From the NCBI RefSeq assembly GCF_036421915.1, contig NZ_JAZGOM010000002.1: a stretch of DNA of 64,000 nucleotides; one strand, given 5' to 3'. This stretch comes from Georgenia_A wangjunii (GTDB lineage: Bacteria; Actinomycetota; Actinomycetes; Actinomycetales; Actinomycetaceae). Below are positions 24,836-33,595 of the stretch, piece by piece. Numbering within the stretch: position 1 is the first letter of the stretch; the number at the start of each line of letters is the position of its first letter. The notes below the pieces were generated by a model. The model was given only the letters and a program-made list of their open reading frames with translations, was not told where the DNA came from and did not search any database. Position numbers and translations under genes: made by a program.

Positions 24836-26611
24836 GTGCTCCGCACCCACACCGCAGGCTCCCTGCGCGCCAGCGACACCGGCGCCACCGTCACCCTCAC
24901 CGGGTGGGTGGACCGCCGGCGAGACCACGGGGGGGTCGCATTCATCGACCTGCGCGACGCCTCGGGCATCGCCCAGGTCGTCATCCGCGACGAGGACGTC
25001 GCCCACGAGCTCCGCAGCGAGTTCGTCCTCCAGGTGACGGGCGAGGTGGCCGCCCGCCCCGAGGGCAACGCCAACCCGAACCTCCCCACGGGGGACATCG
25101 AGCTCATCGCGAGCGACGTCGTCGTCCTCAACACGGCCGCGCCGCTGCCGTTCCAGGTGTCCGCGCACGCGGAGGACGCCGGCCAGGTCGGCGAGGAGGC
25201 GCGCCTCAAGCACCGCTACCTCGACCTGCGCCGCCAGGGCCCCGCGCACGCGCTGCGCCTGCGCGCCAAGGTCAACGCCGCCGCGCGGCGGGTCCTCGAC
25301 GCGAAGGAGTTCGTCGAGATCGAGACGCCGACGCTCACGCGATCGACCCCCGAGGGGGCCCGTGACTTCCTCGTCCCGGCGCGCCTCGCGCCCGGCTCCT
25401 GGTACGCCCTGCCGCAGTCGCCCCAGCTGTTCAAGCAGCTCCTCATGGTGGCCGGCATGGAGCGCTACTACCAGATCGCCCGCTGCTACCGCGACGAGGA
25501 CTTCCGCGCGGACCGCCAGCCCGAGTTCACCCAGCTCGACGTCGAGATGAGCTTCGTCGAGCAGGACGACGTCATCGGTGTCGCCGAGGAGGTCCTCACC
25601 GAGCTGTGGTCGCTCATCGACGTCGCGATCCCGCGCCCGATCGAGCGCATCACCTTCGCCGACGCCATGGAGCGGTACGGCACCGACAAGCCCGACCTGC
25701 GCTTCGGCCTCGAGCTCACCGACCTCACCGAGTACTTCGCCGGTACCCCGTTCCGCGTGTTCCAGAACCCCTACGTCGGGGCCGTCGTCATGCCGGGCGG
25801 GGCCGCGCAGCCGCGCCGGGCGTTCGACGCGTGGCAGGAGTGGGCGAAGCAGCGCGGCGCCAAGGGCCTCGCCTACGTGACGATCGCCGAGGACGGCACC
25901 CTCGGCGGGCCGGTCGCGAAGAACATCTCCGAGGCCGAGCGCGCGGGCCTCGCCGCCGCCGTCGGCGCCCAGCCCGGCGACTGCGTCTTCTTCGCCGCCG
26001 GCAAGCCGAACGAGGCGCGTTCGCTCCTCGGCGCGGCGCGCCTCGAGATCGGGCGCCGCCAGGGCCTCATCGATGAGAGTGCCTGGTCGTTCGTGTGGGT
26101 CGTCGATGCGCCGCTGTTCAAGCCCACGGGCGAGGACGACGACGTGGCCGTCGGCTCCGGGTCGTGGACGGCCGTCCACCACGCCTTCACGTCGCCGACG
26201 CCGGAGTGGATCGACCGCTTCGAGGAGGCACCGGGCGAGGCGCTCGCCTACGCCTACGACATCGTCTGCAACGGCAACGAGATCGGCGGCGGGTCGATCC
26301 GTATCCACCGCCGTGACGTCCAGGAGCGCGTCTTCGCGGTCATGGGGATCGACGAGGAGCAGGCCCAGGAGAAGTTCGGGTTCCTCCTCGAGGCCTTCGC
26401 CTACGGAGCGCCGCCGCACGGCGGGATCGCGTTCGGCTGGGACCGGATCGTCGCCCTCCTCACGGGGGCGGACTCGATCCGCGACGTCATCGCGTTCCCC
26501 AAGTCCGGCGGCGGCTACGACCCGCTGACGCACGCACCGGCACCGATCACGCCGGAGCAGCGCCGCGAGGCGGGCGTGGACGCGAAGCCGAAGAAGCCCG
26601 CGCAGGACTGA
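24836..26611 (+). CDS. aspS: Aspartate-tRNA ligase (bacterial type)
   Basis: The 591-residue class IIb synthetase has an N-terminal OB-fold anticodon domain (VTLTGWVDRRRDHGGVAFIDLRD), motif 2 (YYQIARCYRDEDFRADRQPEF), the bacterial GAD insertion (about 290-410) and motif 3 (HGGIAFGWDRIVALL). Actinobacterial AspRS often also charges tRNA-Asn for the GatCAB route; whether this one does is not decided here. The GTG at 24836 has GGAAGGA upstream and gives the usual VLRTHTAGSLR start. Confidence 0.96.
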   Translation: MLRTHTAGSLRASDTGATVTLTGWVDRRRDHGGVAFIDLRDASGIAQVVIRDEDVAHELRSEFVLQVTGEVAARPEGNANPNLPTGDIELIASDVVVLNTAAPLPFQVSAHAEDAGQVGEEARLKHRYLDLRRQGPAHALRLRAKVNAAARRVLDAKEFVEIETPTLTRSTPEGARDFLVPARLAPGSWYALPQSPQLFKQLLMVAGMERYYQIARCYRDEDFRADRQPEFTQLDVEMSFVEQDDVIGVAEEVLTELWSLIDVAIPRPIERITFADAMERYGTDKPDLRFGLELTDLTEYFAGTPFRVFQNPYVGAVVMPGGAAQPRRAFDAWQEWAKQRGAKGLAYVTIAEDGTLGGPVAKNISEAERAGLAAAVGAQPGDCVFFAAGKPNEARSLLGAARLEIGRRQGLIDESAWSFVWVVDAPLFKPTGEDDDVAVGSGSWTAVHHAFTSPTPEWIDRFEEAPGEALAYAYDIVCNGNEIGGGSIRIHRRDVQERVFAVMGIDEEQAQEKFGFLLEAFAYGAPPHGGIAFGWDRIVALLTGADSIRDVIAFPKSGGGYDPLTHAPAPITPEQRREAGVDAKPKKPAQD

Positions 26612-26618
26612 CCCGACG

Positions 26619-27365
26619 ATGGTCGTCGGGCAGGGCACCGACGTACGCGCGCTGCTCGACCGGTGGCCGTTCTGGCACGCGAACGCCTTCCGCTGGCCCG
26701 TCCGGCGGGTGTGGGCGGACGCGGCCGGGACGGCCGCGCTCGTCGAGGTCGGCGACGCCGCCATGCTCGTCGGCCTCGGCGCCCCGGCCGCCCTCGCCGG
26801 CGTCATCTCGGCCGCCGACGACCTGCCCCCGCAGCCGGGGCACACGATGCTCACGCGTGGCACGTGGGCCCACGTCGCCCCCGCGGCCCGCGAGCACCTC
26901 GGCCTGGCGCCGGCGCGGGGGTGGGACTGGCTCGTGTGCGTGGCGGTCCCGCCGGCGCAGCCGGGGGAGGAGCGCGTCGAGCTCCTCACCGGCGCCGACT
27001 GGCTCGCGCGGGTCTCCTGCGTGCTCGAGGTCGCGTACCCCGAGCGCGGGCCGCGCCGCGACGACGCGGAGAAGACCTGGTGGGGCTGGGCCGGTGACGA
27101 CGGCTCGCTCGGCGGGGTCGGCGCCGCCACGGCACCGGAGCCGAGCGGCGCGGGGGAGGTCCACCTCTCCTCGATCGCCGTCCTGCCGCAGCACCGCCGC
27201 CGCGGCGCCGGGGCGGCGCTGACGGCCCGCCTCACCCGGTGGGGGCTCGAGCGCGGTTCCTACGTCCACCTCGGCATGTGGGCGGACAACGACGGCGCCC
27301 GCAGGGTGTACGAGCGGCTCGGCTACGCCGTCGGCCACGAGGTGGAGAACCTCGCCGGGGCGTGA
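26619..27365 (+). CDS. GNAT-family N-acetyltransferase
   Basis: The 248-residue protein has an N-terminal half of about 130 residues without a recognised motif. Its C-terminal GNAT domain carries the acetyl-CoA-binding motif A (VHLSSIAVLPQHRRRGAG) and motif B (LGMWADNDGARRVYERLGY). The acceptor is unknown. It starts eight bases after the aspS stop and is probably co-transcribed with it. Confidence 0.85.
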   Translation: MVVGQGTDVRALLDRWPFWHANAFRWPVRRVWADAAGTAALVEVGDAAMLVGLGAPAALAGVISAADDLPPQPGHTMLTRGTWAHVAPAAREHLGLAPARGWDWLVCVAVPPAQPGEERVELLTGADWLARVSCVLEVAYPERGPRRDDAEKTWWGWAGDDGSLGGVGAATAPEPSGAGEVHLSSIAVLPQHRRRGAGAALTARLTRWGLERGSYVHLGMWADNDGARRVYERLGYAVGHEVENLAGA

Positions 27366-27381
27366 GCTGACCCGCTCGCCC

Positions 27382-27497
27382 CCACCTCCTCGTGACGCGC
27401 TCGCACCCACCCCCTCGTGATCGTGCTGAAGTGCCGGGAAGCACCCGCAAGGCGGACGCCACCCGCGCCACCCCCTCGTGATCATGCAGAAGTGCCA
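27382..27497. repeat. Cluster of three short intergenic repeats
   Basis: The motif CCACCCCCTCGTGA recurs at 27382-27395 (one mismatch), 27407-27420 and 27468-27481. The last two copies continue into TCGTGCTGAAGTGCC and TCATGCAGAAGTGCC, making 29-30 base units. The third copy contains a TGATCA palindrome. No coding potential is evident. It lies between the GNAT gene and the convergent MMPL gene. Confidence 0.75.
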
Positions 27498-27531
27498 GGC
27501 AGCGGCCGGCTCAGGGGTGCGCCGCGGCACC

Positions 27532-29805
27532 TCAGTGCGCGATGGCGAACCGGTCGTGGAGGCGGCGCAGCGGCGCCGGCGCCCACCAGTTCCACTTCCC
27601 GAGCAGCGTCATCGTCGCCGGCACGAGGAGGAGGCGCACGAGGGTGGCGTCGATGAGGACGGTGACGGCGAGCGCGACGCCCACCTGCTTGATGATGACG
27701 AGCTCGCCGGCCGCGAAGCCCGCGAAGACGGCGATGATGATCGCGGCCGCCGAGGTGATGATCCGGCCCATGAGCTGCAGGCCGCGCTCGACCGCGACGT
27801 CGTTGTCCATCCCCGCGTCCCAGAACTCCTTGATGCGGGTGAGGAGGAAGACCTCGTAGTCCATCGCGAGCCCGAACCCGAACGTGATGATGAGCGGGAC
27901 GACCGTCGCCTCGAGGCCGGCGACCGGCTCGAAACCGAGGAAGCCCGCGAGGTTCCCCTCGATGAATATCCACACCGTGATGCCGAGCGACGCGGCGAGG
28001 GAGAGCGCGTTCGTGACCAGCGCCTTGACCGGGACGAGGACGGAGCCGGTCATGAGGAAGAGCAGGACGAGGACCGCCGCCGCGACGAAGAGGACGACCC
28101 ACGGCATGCCGTCGACGAGCGCGTCGATGAAGTCCTTCTGCGTCGCGGCCTGCCCGGTCACCCACGCCTGGGCAGCGGGGTCGAGCGCCCGGATCGCGCT
28201 GACGAGCGCGCCGGCCTCGTCGCCGCCCGGGTCGTCGGTCTCGAGGAAGACGCCCAGCGTCACGTAGTCCCCGACCGGCGCCGGATCGCCGACGTCGGTG
28301 ACGCCGTCGAGCGCCGCGACGGCAGCGGCGAGGTCGGTGGCGCCGTCCGGCGTGCCCGCGCTGACGACGACGATCTCCGGCGCCTGCGCCGCGGGGTAGT
28401 CCTCGACGACGGCGGCGATGAAGTCGCGCTGGTCGGAGTCCTCGGGGACGAGGTCGAGGCCGGAGGAGCGCATGTCGAAGCCGCGCAGCGGGCTGGCGAG
28501 GACGACGAGGACGGCGAGCACCCCGATGAGGACCGGCCACGGCCGCGCGTGGACGAACCGGGCGATGCGGGAGAAGACGCCGACCTCCGGGGCGACGTCC
28601 CCCATGCGGCCGACCACCCGGCGCACCCCGGGCACGCGGGCGAGCAGGGCGGGGCGGTCGAGGCGGCGGCCGAGGAGGACGAGCAGCGCCGGCACGAGCG
28701 TGATCGAGGCGAGGAGGGCGAGCACGACGATCGTCACCCCGGCGGCCGTCAGCGCGCGCATGAGGTCGGGCGTCATGAAGACCATGCCGAAGACGGCGAG
28801 CGCGATGGTCACGGCCGAGAAGGCGACGGTGCGACCCGCCGTCGCGAGCGTGCGGGTCATGGCGGCGGTGACGACCAGGTCGCTGCCGGCGCGCGTGCGC
28901 CGCCGACGTCGGGGGTTGCGCGCGGCAGGGGGCTCCGCCGCGAGCGCCGTGCGCAGCTCCTCGCGGTAACGGGAGACGACGAGGAGGCCGTAGTCGACGG
29001 ACAGCCCGAGGCCGATGACCGTGAGCACGTTGATCATGTAGGAGTCGATGTCCATGACGTGCGTGAACCCGAGCAGCGCACCGAGGCCGATGACGATCGA
29101 GGCCACGGCGCCGGCGAGCGGCATGCTCGCGGCGAGGAACCCGCCGAAGACGACGACCATGAGCAGGAGCGCGAGCGGCAGGGCGACGAGCTCGCCCCGG
29201 ATGAGGTCCTCCTCGACCTGGCCGACGATCGCGTCGGCGATGAGAGTGGGGGAGGACGTGAGCGCGACGACGTCGCCCGGCACGTCGGCGAGGTCGGACG
29301 GCACCTGGGCGAGCCGCTCGACGACGGCGTCGTGCGCCTCGCCCGCGGCCGGGCCCTCGAGGTCCTCGAGCACGACCGAGAGGAGGAAGCCGTCCTGGTC
29401 CTGGGCGACGAGGGAGGCCGCGGCGGGGTGGGCGAGCCCGTCGGGCAGGACGAACGCGCTGACGACCTGCTCGACGCCGTCGATGTCGGTGAGCTCGGCG
29501 TGGGCCGGGGCGAGCGCCTCGCCGACCGCCGCGGTGACCTCGGGGTCGGCGAGGTCGACACCCTCGACGAGGTAGCTGATCTCCTCCCCGCCGGCGCTCG
29601 CGTCCGCGATGATCTGCGAGCCCCGCTCGCTGTCCGAGCCCGGGGCGCCCGGCTCACCGGTCTGCAGCCTGGCGAACAGGCCCTCGTTCCCGACCGCGCC
29701 GAGCGCGAGGAGCAGGGACGCCACGGTCAGGGCGAGCCAGCCGAGCGCGGTGGTCCGGGGGTGGCGGGCCACGAGACGCCCGAGATGGTCGAACACGGCC
29801 GCCAT
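27532..29805 (-). CDS. MMPL-family (RND-type) membrane transporter
   Basis: The 757-residue protein has TM1 at about 17-36, a large extracytoplasmic loop (about 40-195), five helices ending near residue 330, a second loop and five more helices. This is the duplicated RND topology. Signature segments are GLGLSVDYGLLVVSRYREE in the first half and FGFGLAMDYEVFLLTRIKE in the second; these Asp-Tyr pairs carry the proton relay in MmpL proteins. Family members export lipids, polyketides or drugs. The ATG at 29805 gives MAAVFDHLGRLVARHPR, the usual opening; the open frame continues upstream but overlaps the divergent acetyltransferase region. No regulator gene is adjacent. Confidence 0.92.
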   Translation of the reverse strand: MAAVFDHLGRLVARHPRTTALGWLALTVASLLLALGAVGNEGLFARLQTGEPGAPGSDSERGSQIIADASAGGEEISYLVEGVDLADPEVTAAVGEALAPAHAELTDIDGVEQVVSAFVLPDGLAHPAAASLVAQDQDGFLLSVVLEDLEGPAAGEAHDAVVERLAQVPSDLADVPGDVVALTSSPTLIADAIVGQVEEDLIRGELVALPLALLLMVVVFGGFLAASMPLAGAVASIVIGLGALLGFTHVMDIDSYMINVLTVIGLGLSVDYGLLVVSRYREELRTALAAEPPAARNPRRRRRTRAGSDLVVTAAMTRTLATAGRTVAFSAVTIALAVFGMVFMTPDLMRALTAAGVTIVVLALLASITLVPALLVLLGRRLDRPALLARVPGVRRVVGRMGDVAPEVGVFSRIARFVHARPWPVLIGVLAVLVVLASPLRGFDMRSSGLDLVPEDSDQRDFIAAVVEDYPAAQAPEIVVVSAGTPDGATDLAAAVAALDGVTDVGDPAPVGDYVTLGVFLETDDPGGDEAGALVSAIRALDPAAQAWVTGQAATQKDFIDALVDGMPWVVLFVAAAVLVLLFLMTGSVLVPVKALVTNALSLAASLGITVWIFIEGNLAGFLGFEPVAGLEATVVPLIITFGFGLAMDYEVFLLTRIKEFWDAGMDNDVAVERGLQLMGRIITSAAAIIIAVFAGFAAGELVIIKQVGVALAVTVLIDATLVRLLLVPATMTLLGKWNWWAPAPLRRLHDRFAIAH

Positions 29806-30090
29806 CCTCGCACCGCGCCGGGATGAGCGCCCCAGCGCGGCCCGCCCGCTCTGAGGACCACCGAGCGCGGGGGGACCACCACCCGACGCGTGCGCGGGAG
29901 GCGGGCGGGGCGCGGTACGCCCGTGACGGTGCCCGCCGCCGGCGGCACGCGCGCCGTCGAGTTGCCCAGCGCCTCCCGCGGTGCCCGGGCACGCGGTAGC
30001 GTCCCTTCGTCCGCACCCCGCACCCCGCACCCCGCACCCCGCGGCCCCGCTTCCCGGGCCGCCCGCCCGCGCCAGACGCAGGAGCCGTCG
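29806..30090. promoter_or_regulatory. Divergent intergenic region with heptamer repeats
   Basis: The 285 bases separate the MMPL gene and the tandem GNAT gene. TAGCGT at 29997-30002 is a possible -10 for the GNAT gene. The predicted leader then contains four perfect CCGCACC units (30011-30038). Confidence 0.4.
30011..30038 (+). repeat. Four tandem CCGCACC heptamers
   Basis: Four identical 7-base units lie head to tail at 30011-30038 and decay into CCGCGGC. They fall in the predicted 5' leader of the downstream acetyltransferase gene. Confidence 0.9.
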
Positions 30091-31140
30091 ATGACCCGAG
30101 TCGAGCTGCGCGAGCAGCGACCCGAGGACGCCGCGGCCGTCGCGGTGCTCGACAACCTCGCACCGGACGGCGGGATGATCTCCTTCGGCTGGGAGCTGCA
30201 CGTCCCGGACCTCCAGACGACGGCGGGGCAGCACGAGCACTGCGTCGGCGTCGTCGCCGTCCTGCACGGGTCCGGGGAGGTCGTCGGGCACGCGAAGCTG
30301 AGCACGGGCCGGTGCCGCGTCGGGGGCAGGGAGCTGCCCTACGCCCTCCTCGGCGCACTGTCGGTGCACCCGGACCACCGCCGACAGGGCATCGCGCGCG
30401 CCCTCGCGCAGTGGCGCATCGACCGGGCTCGGGACCGGTTCGGCCCGGACGTCGTCGTCGTCGCGGAGATCCAGAGCGGCAACGCGGCGTCGCTCGCCAG
30501 CGCCCGTACGTGGGCGACGCAGCTCGTCGGCCGGGCGGTCGTCGCTCCGATGCCGATGCGCGTGCGCCCGCCCCGGCGGGACCCGGCCCTCGAGGTCCGC
30601 GCGGCGCTCCCCGGCGACCTTCCGGAGGTCGCCGCGCGCCTGACGGAGTTCACCCACGGCATGGAGCTCGCACGGCTCCACTCCGCCGAGTCGCTGGGCG
30701 CGTGGCTGGCGAGCAGCCCGCTGGCCGAGCCGGTCAACCACTACGCCGTTGCCACCGACACGTCGGGGCGGCTCCTCGCCGGCATGGGGCTGCGGGAGGA
30801 GGGGCGGCTGCGCTCGATGCGCGTCGTGCGGATGCCGGCGGCGCTGCGGGCGGCGAACCGGCTCCTGCGGATCGTGCCACCGGGCGGCGTCATGCGGAAC
30901 GTCCTCACCGACAAGGTCTGGTACGCGCCGGGCCACGGGCGCGCGGCGCGCTACCTGTGGGAGACCACCCGCTGGCGGATGCGCGGGAGCGGCACGACCG
31001 TCGTCGCGACGTACGACCCGCGTGGACCCTTGCGTGACGCGCTGTCCAGCCCGCCGTGGTTCCCGACGACGTCGTTCACCCTCGCCGTGCGCTCACCGGT
31101 CCCGCTCGACCCCACCCGGGTCATCGACCCGCCGCCCTGA
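30091..31140 (+). CDS. Tandem GNAT-domain acetyltransferase-like protein
   Basis: The 349-residue protein has a first GNAT domain with a good acetyl-CoA motif (LGALSVHPDHRRQGIARALAQW) and a conserved Asn/Ser region (EIQSGNAASLASART). A second, more divergent GNAT-like half (about 165-349) lacks a clear motif A and may be a pseudo-domain. The two-domain layout is common among actinobacterial GNATs of unknown substrate. The ATG at 30091 has GGAG upstream and opens with the typical VELREQRPEDAAAVAVL. Confidence 0.75.
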   Translation: MTRVELREQRPEDAAAVAVLDNLAPDGGMISFGWELHVPDLQTTAGQHEHCVGVVAVLHGSGEVVGHAKLSTGRCRVGGRELPYALLGALSVHPDHRRQGIARALAQWRIDRARDRFGPDVVVVAEIQSGNAASLASARTWATQLVGRAVVAPMPMRVRPPRRDPALEVRAALPGDLPEVAARLTEFTHGMELARLHSAESLGAWLASSPLAEPVNHYAVATDTSGRLLAGMGLREEGRLRSMRVVRMPAALRAANRLLRIVPPGGVMRNVLTDKVWYAPGHGRAARYLWETTRWRMRGSGTTVVATYDPRGPLRDALSSPPWFPTTSFTLAVRSPVPLDPTRVIDPPP

Positions 31141-31213
31141 CGCCGGCGGCCACGCCCCGCGGCGGACCCCGTCCGGCGACGGCCCTCCGGTCGGGCGGGC
31201 CTGTCGGGCTGCG

Positions 31214-31225
31214 TAGGCTCGGGTC
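31214..31225 (+). promoter_or_regulatory. Leaderless-type -10 of rarA
   Basis: TAGGCT at 31214-31219 is followed by six bases and the GTG at 31226, predicting a leaderless transcript. Confidence 0.5.
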
Positions 31226-32575
31226 GTGGATCTCTTCGAGGCGGCGGGCGCCGACAACGCCGGCGTGCCGGCCGTACGTGCCGGGGCGCCGCTCGCCGTG
31301 CGCATGCGCCCGGCCGACGTGGGCGAGGTCCTCGGCCAGTCGCACCTCCTCGAGCCGGGCTCGCCTCTGCGCCGCCTCGTCGACCCCGAGACGGACTCCC
31401 GGATCGCCCCCTCGTCGGTCATCCTCTGGGGCCCGCCGGGGACGGGCAAGACGACGCTCGCCTACCTCGTCGCGCACGGCTCGAACCGGCGTTTCGTCGA
31501 GCTCTCGGCGGTCACCGCCGGCGTCAAGGACGTCCGTGCCGTCGTCGACGACGCGCGCCGCCGCCTCGTGACCGGCGCCGGTGAGACGGTCCTGTTCATC
31601 GACGAGGTCCACCGCTTCTCCAAGTCCCAGCAGGACGCCCTCCTGCCGTCGGTGGAGAACCGGTGGGTCACCCTCGTCGCGGCGACGACGGAGAACCCCA
31701 GCTTCTCCGTCATCTCGCCGCTGCTCTCGCGGTCCCTCCTCCTCACGCTGCGTCCCCTCGCCGAGGACGACGTGCGCACGCTCGTCCGGCGCGCGCTCGT
31801 CGACGAGCGCGGCCTCGGTGGCTCGCTCGAGATGGACGACGACGCCGAGGACCACCTCATCCGGCTCGCCGGGGCCGACGCCCGCAAGGCGCTCACGGTG
31901 CTCGAGGCGGCGGCCGGCACGGCGAGCTCGGGCGGCGCGGACCGCATCACCCTCGAGGCGGTCGAGCGCGCCGTCGACGTCGCCGCCGTGCGCTACGACC
32001 GCGCGGGCGACCAGCACTACGACGTGACGAGCGCCTTCATCAAGTCGATGCGCGGCTCCGACGTCGATGCGGCGCTCCACTACCTCGCGCGCATGGTCGT
32101 GGCGGGGGAGGACCCGCGGTTCATCGCCCGCCGGATCGTCATCTCCGCGGCGGAGGACGTCGGCATGGCCGACCCGTCGGCCCTGCAGACGGCCGTCGCC
32201 GCCGCCCAGGCTGTCGCACTCATCGGCATGCCCGAGGCGCAGCTCGTCCTCGCCGAAGCGGTGGTCCACATCGCGACGGCGCCCAAGTCGAACGCCGCGT
32301 ACAAGGCGATCGGCGCCGCCATCGCCGACGTCCGCGCCGGCAAGGCGGGCCCCGTCCCGCCGCACCTGCGCGACGCGCACTACGCGGGCGCCGCCGGGCA
32401 CGGACACGGCGAGGGCTACCGGTACAGCCACGACTACCCGCACGGGATCGCGGCGCAGCAGTACGCCCCCGACGAGCTCGCCGGCGCCCGCTACTACGAG
32501 CCGACCACCCACGGCCACGAGCGGGACGTCGCCGCCCGCCTCGAACGGGTCCGCCAGATCCTGCGCGGCACCTGA
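31226..32575 (+). CDS. rarA: Replication-associated recombination protein A (RarA/MgsA AAA ATPase)
   Basis: RarA acts at stalled replication forks. The 449-residue protein has Walker A WGPPGTGKTT (68-77), Walker B VLFIDEVHRF (Asp126-Glu127), sensor 1 LVAATTENPSF, and the family's C-terminal tetramerisation domain with DVTSAFIKSMRGSDVDAALHYLARM and NAAYKAIGAAI. It sits between aspS and rpsD as in many actinobacteria. The GTG start is supported by the TANNNT-N6 spacing. Confidence 0.96.
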   Translation: MDLFEAAGADNAGVPAVRAGAPLAVRMRPADVGEVLGQSHLLEPGSPLRRLVDPETDSRIAPSSVILWGPPGTGKTTLAYLVAHGSNRRFVELSAVTAGVKDVRAVVDDARRRLVTGAGETVLFIDEVHRFSKSQQDALLPSVENRWVTLVAATTENPSFSVISPLLSRSLLLTLRPLAEDDVRTLVRRALVDERGLGGSLEMDDDAEDHLIRLAGADARKALTVLEAAAGTASSGGADRITLEAVERAVDVAAVRYDRAGDQHYDVTSAFIKSMRGSDVDAALHYLARMVVAGEDPRFIARRIVISAAEDVGMADPSALQTAVAAAQAVALIGMPEAQLVLAEAVVHIATAPKSNAAYKAIGAAIADVRAGKAGPVPPHLRDAHYAGAAGHGHGEGYRYSHDYPHGIAAQQYAPDELAGARYYEPTTHGHERDVAARLERVRQILRGT

Positions 32576-32597
32576 CAGCCGCATCGAGGGCGCGGGC

Positions 32598-32644
32598 GCG
32601 GGAGCCGCGAGGAACGAGCGGCCGATGGAAGACCCGGCACGCCG
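32598..32644. repeat. Partial copy of the inverted-repeat element found upstream of pyrR
   Basis: These 47 bases match 50520-50566 at 45 positions. They cover part of the central spacer and most of the right arm of that element. The left arm is missing here, so the copy is truncated. It lies in the 243-base gap between rarA and rpsD. Confidence 0.8.
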
Positions 32645-32695
32645 TCGCCCCGCCCGGGCTCCAGCCGGCCCGACGAAGGCCCCGCTGCGCCCTGC

Positions 32696-32701
32696 TAGAC
32701 T
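32696..32701 (+). promoter_or_regulatory. Probable -10 element of rpsD
   Basis: TAGACT is a strong actinobacterial -10. Transcription would start near 32707-32708, leaving a leader of about 110 bases that opens with a hairpin. No convincing -35 is seen. Confidence 0.55.
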
Positions 32702-32706
32702 TTCCC

Positions 32707-32734
32707 GGTTGCCCTGCGCCGAGCGCGGGCAACC
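32707..32734 (+). promoter_or_regulatory. 5' hairpin of the rpsD mRNA leader
   Basis: Arms 32707-32714 (GGTTGCCC) and 32727-32734 (GGGCAACC) pair perfectly. Inside them GCGC (32716-32719) pairs with GCGC (32723-32726) around a CGA loop, with one bulged T. The hairpin begins at the predicted transcription start. It could be a ribosomal-protein autoregulatory element or a 5' stabiliser. Confidence 0.6.
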
Positions 32735-32818
32735 ACCTGGGGTCTTGGCCACGATGGTCGGCCCCACGCCGGCGGCAGTCGCCTGCAGGCGTGACATCCA
32801 CATGACAGGAAGAACACG

Positions 32819-33451
32819 TTGAGCAAGAACAACCAGAGTCGTTCGCGCCGCCAGGTGCGGCTGTCCCGTGCACTCGGGATCGCCCTCACCCCCAAGGCCG
32901 TCAAGTACTTCGAGAAGCGTCCCTACCCGCCGGGCGAGCACGGCCGCGCCCGCCGTCGCACCGAGTCGGACTACGCGGTGCGTCTCAAGGAGAAGCAGCG
33001 TCTGCGCGCCCAGTACGGCCTGCGCGAGGTGCAGATCCAGCGCACCTTCGAGGAGGCCCGTCGCGAGTCCGGCATGACCGGTGAGTCGCTCGTCGAGCTC
33101 CTCGAGATGCGTCTCGACGCCCTCGTCCTGCGCTCCGGCTTCGCCCGGACGATCGCCCAGGCCCGCCAGGCCGTCGTGCACCGTCACATCCTCGTCGACG
33201 GCCAGCTCGTCGACCGCCCCTCGTTCCGCGTCAAGGTCGGCCAGGTCATCCAGGTCAAGCCGAAGAGCCAGACGATGACGCCGTTCCAGGTCGCCGCTGC
33301 CGGCGCCCACCGCGACGTCCTGCCGATCGTCCCGGCGTACCTCGACGTCCAGGTCGAGAAGCTCCGCGCCGAGCTCGTCCGTCGCCCGAAGCGTGAAGAG
33401 GTGCCCGTCACCTGCGACGTGCAGCTCGTCGTCGAGTACTACTCGCGCTGA
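32819..33451 (+). CDS. rpsD: Small ribosomal subunit protein uS4
   Basis: The 210-residue protein has the S4 signatures: SRRQVRLSRALG, KRPYPPGEHG, LEMRLDALVLRSGFARTIAQARQAVVHRHILVDG (S4 RNA-binding domain) and a C-terminal VEYYSR. It lacks the four-Cys zinc ribbon and so belongs to the C-minus type. It nucleates 30S assembly. The gene stands alone here between rarA and DUF948 rather than in the rpoA operon, as is usual in Micrococcales. The TTG at 32819 has AGGAAG upstream (about 32807-32812) and gives the expected MSKNNQSRSRR. Confidence 0.97.
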   Translation: MSKNNQSRSRRQVRLSRALGIALTPKAVKYFEKRPYPPGEHGRARRRTESDYAVRLKEKQRLRAQYGLREVQIQRTFEEARRESGMTGESLVELLEMRLDALVLRSGFARTIAQARQAVVHRHILVDGQLVDRPSFRVKVGQVIQVKPKSQTMTPFQVAAAGAHRDVLPIVPAYLDVQVEKLRAELVRRPKREEVPVTCDVQLVVEYYSR

Positions 33452-33485
33452 TGTCACCGGGGCCGCCTGCCGGCTCCGCTCCACG

Positions 33486-33520
33486 CGCCCCGGGCGCCGG
33501 CTCAGCCGGTTCCCGGGGCG
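33486..33520 (+). terminator. Hairpin terminator after rpsD
   Basis: Outer arms CGCCCCGGG (33486-33494) and CCCGGGGCG (33512-33520) enclose an inner CCGGC/GCCGG pair. The hairpin lies 34 bases after the rpsD stop. TAGCCT at 33535-33540, just beyond it, is a likely -10 of the DUF948 gene. Confidence 0.75.
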
Positions 33521-33595
33521 TCGTCGTTCACCGGTAGCCTCATCCAGCAGCCACGCGCAGCCGCGTCGGGCCTACCGCAGGGAGAAGGAATCCGA

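Noticed and set aside
29806..30936. Upstream extension of the MMPL frame by 377 codons
   Set aside because: It overlaps the divergent GNAT gene, lacks conservation, and the usual MMPL N-terminus starts at 29805.
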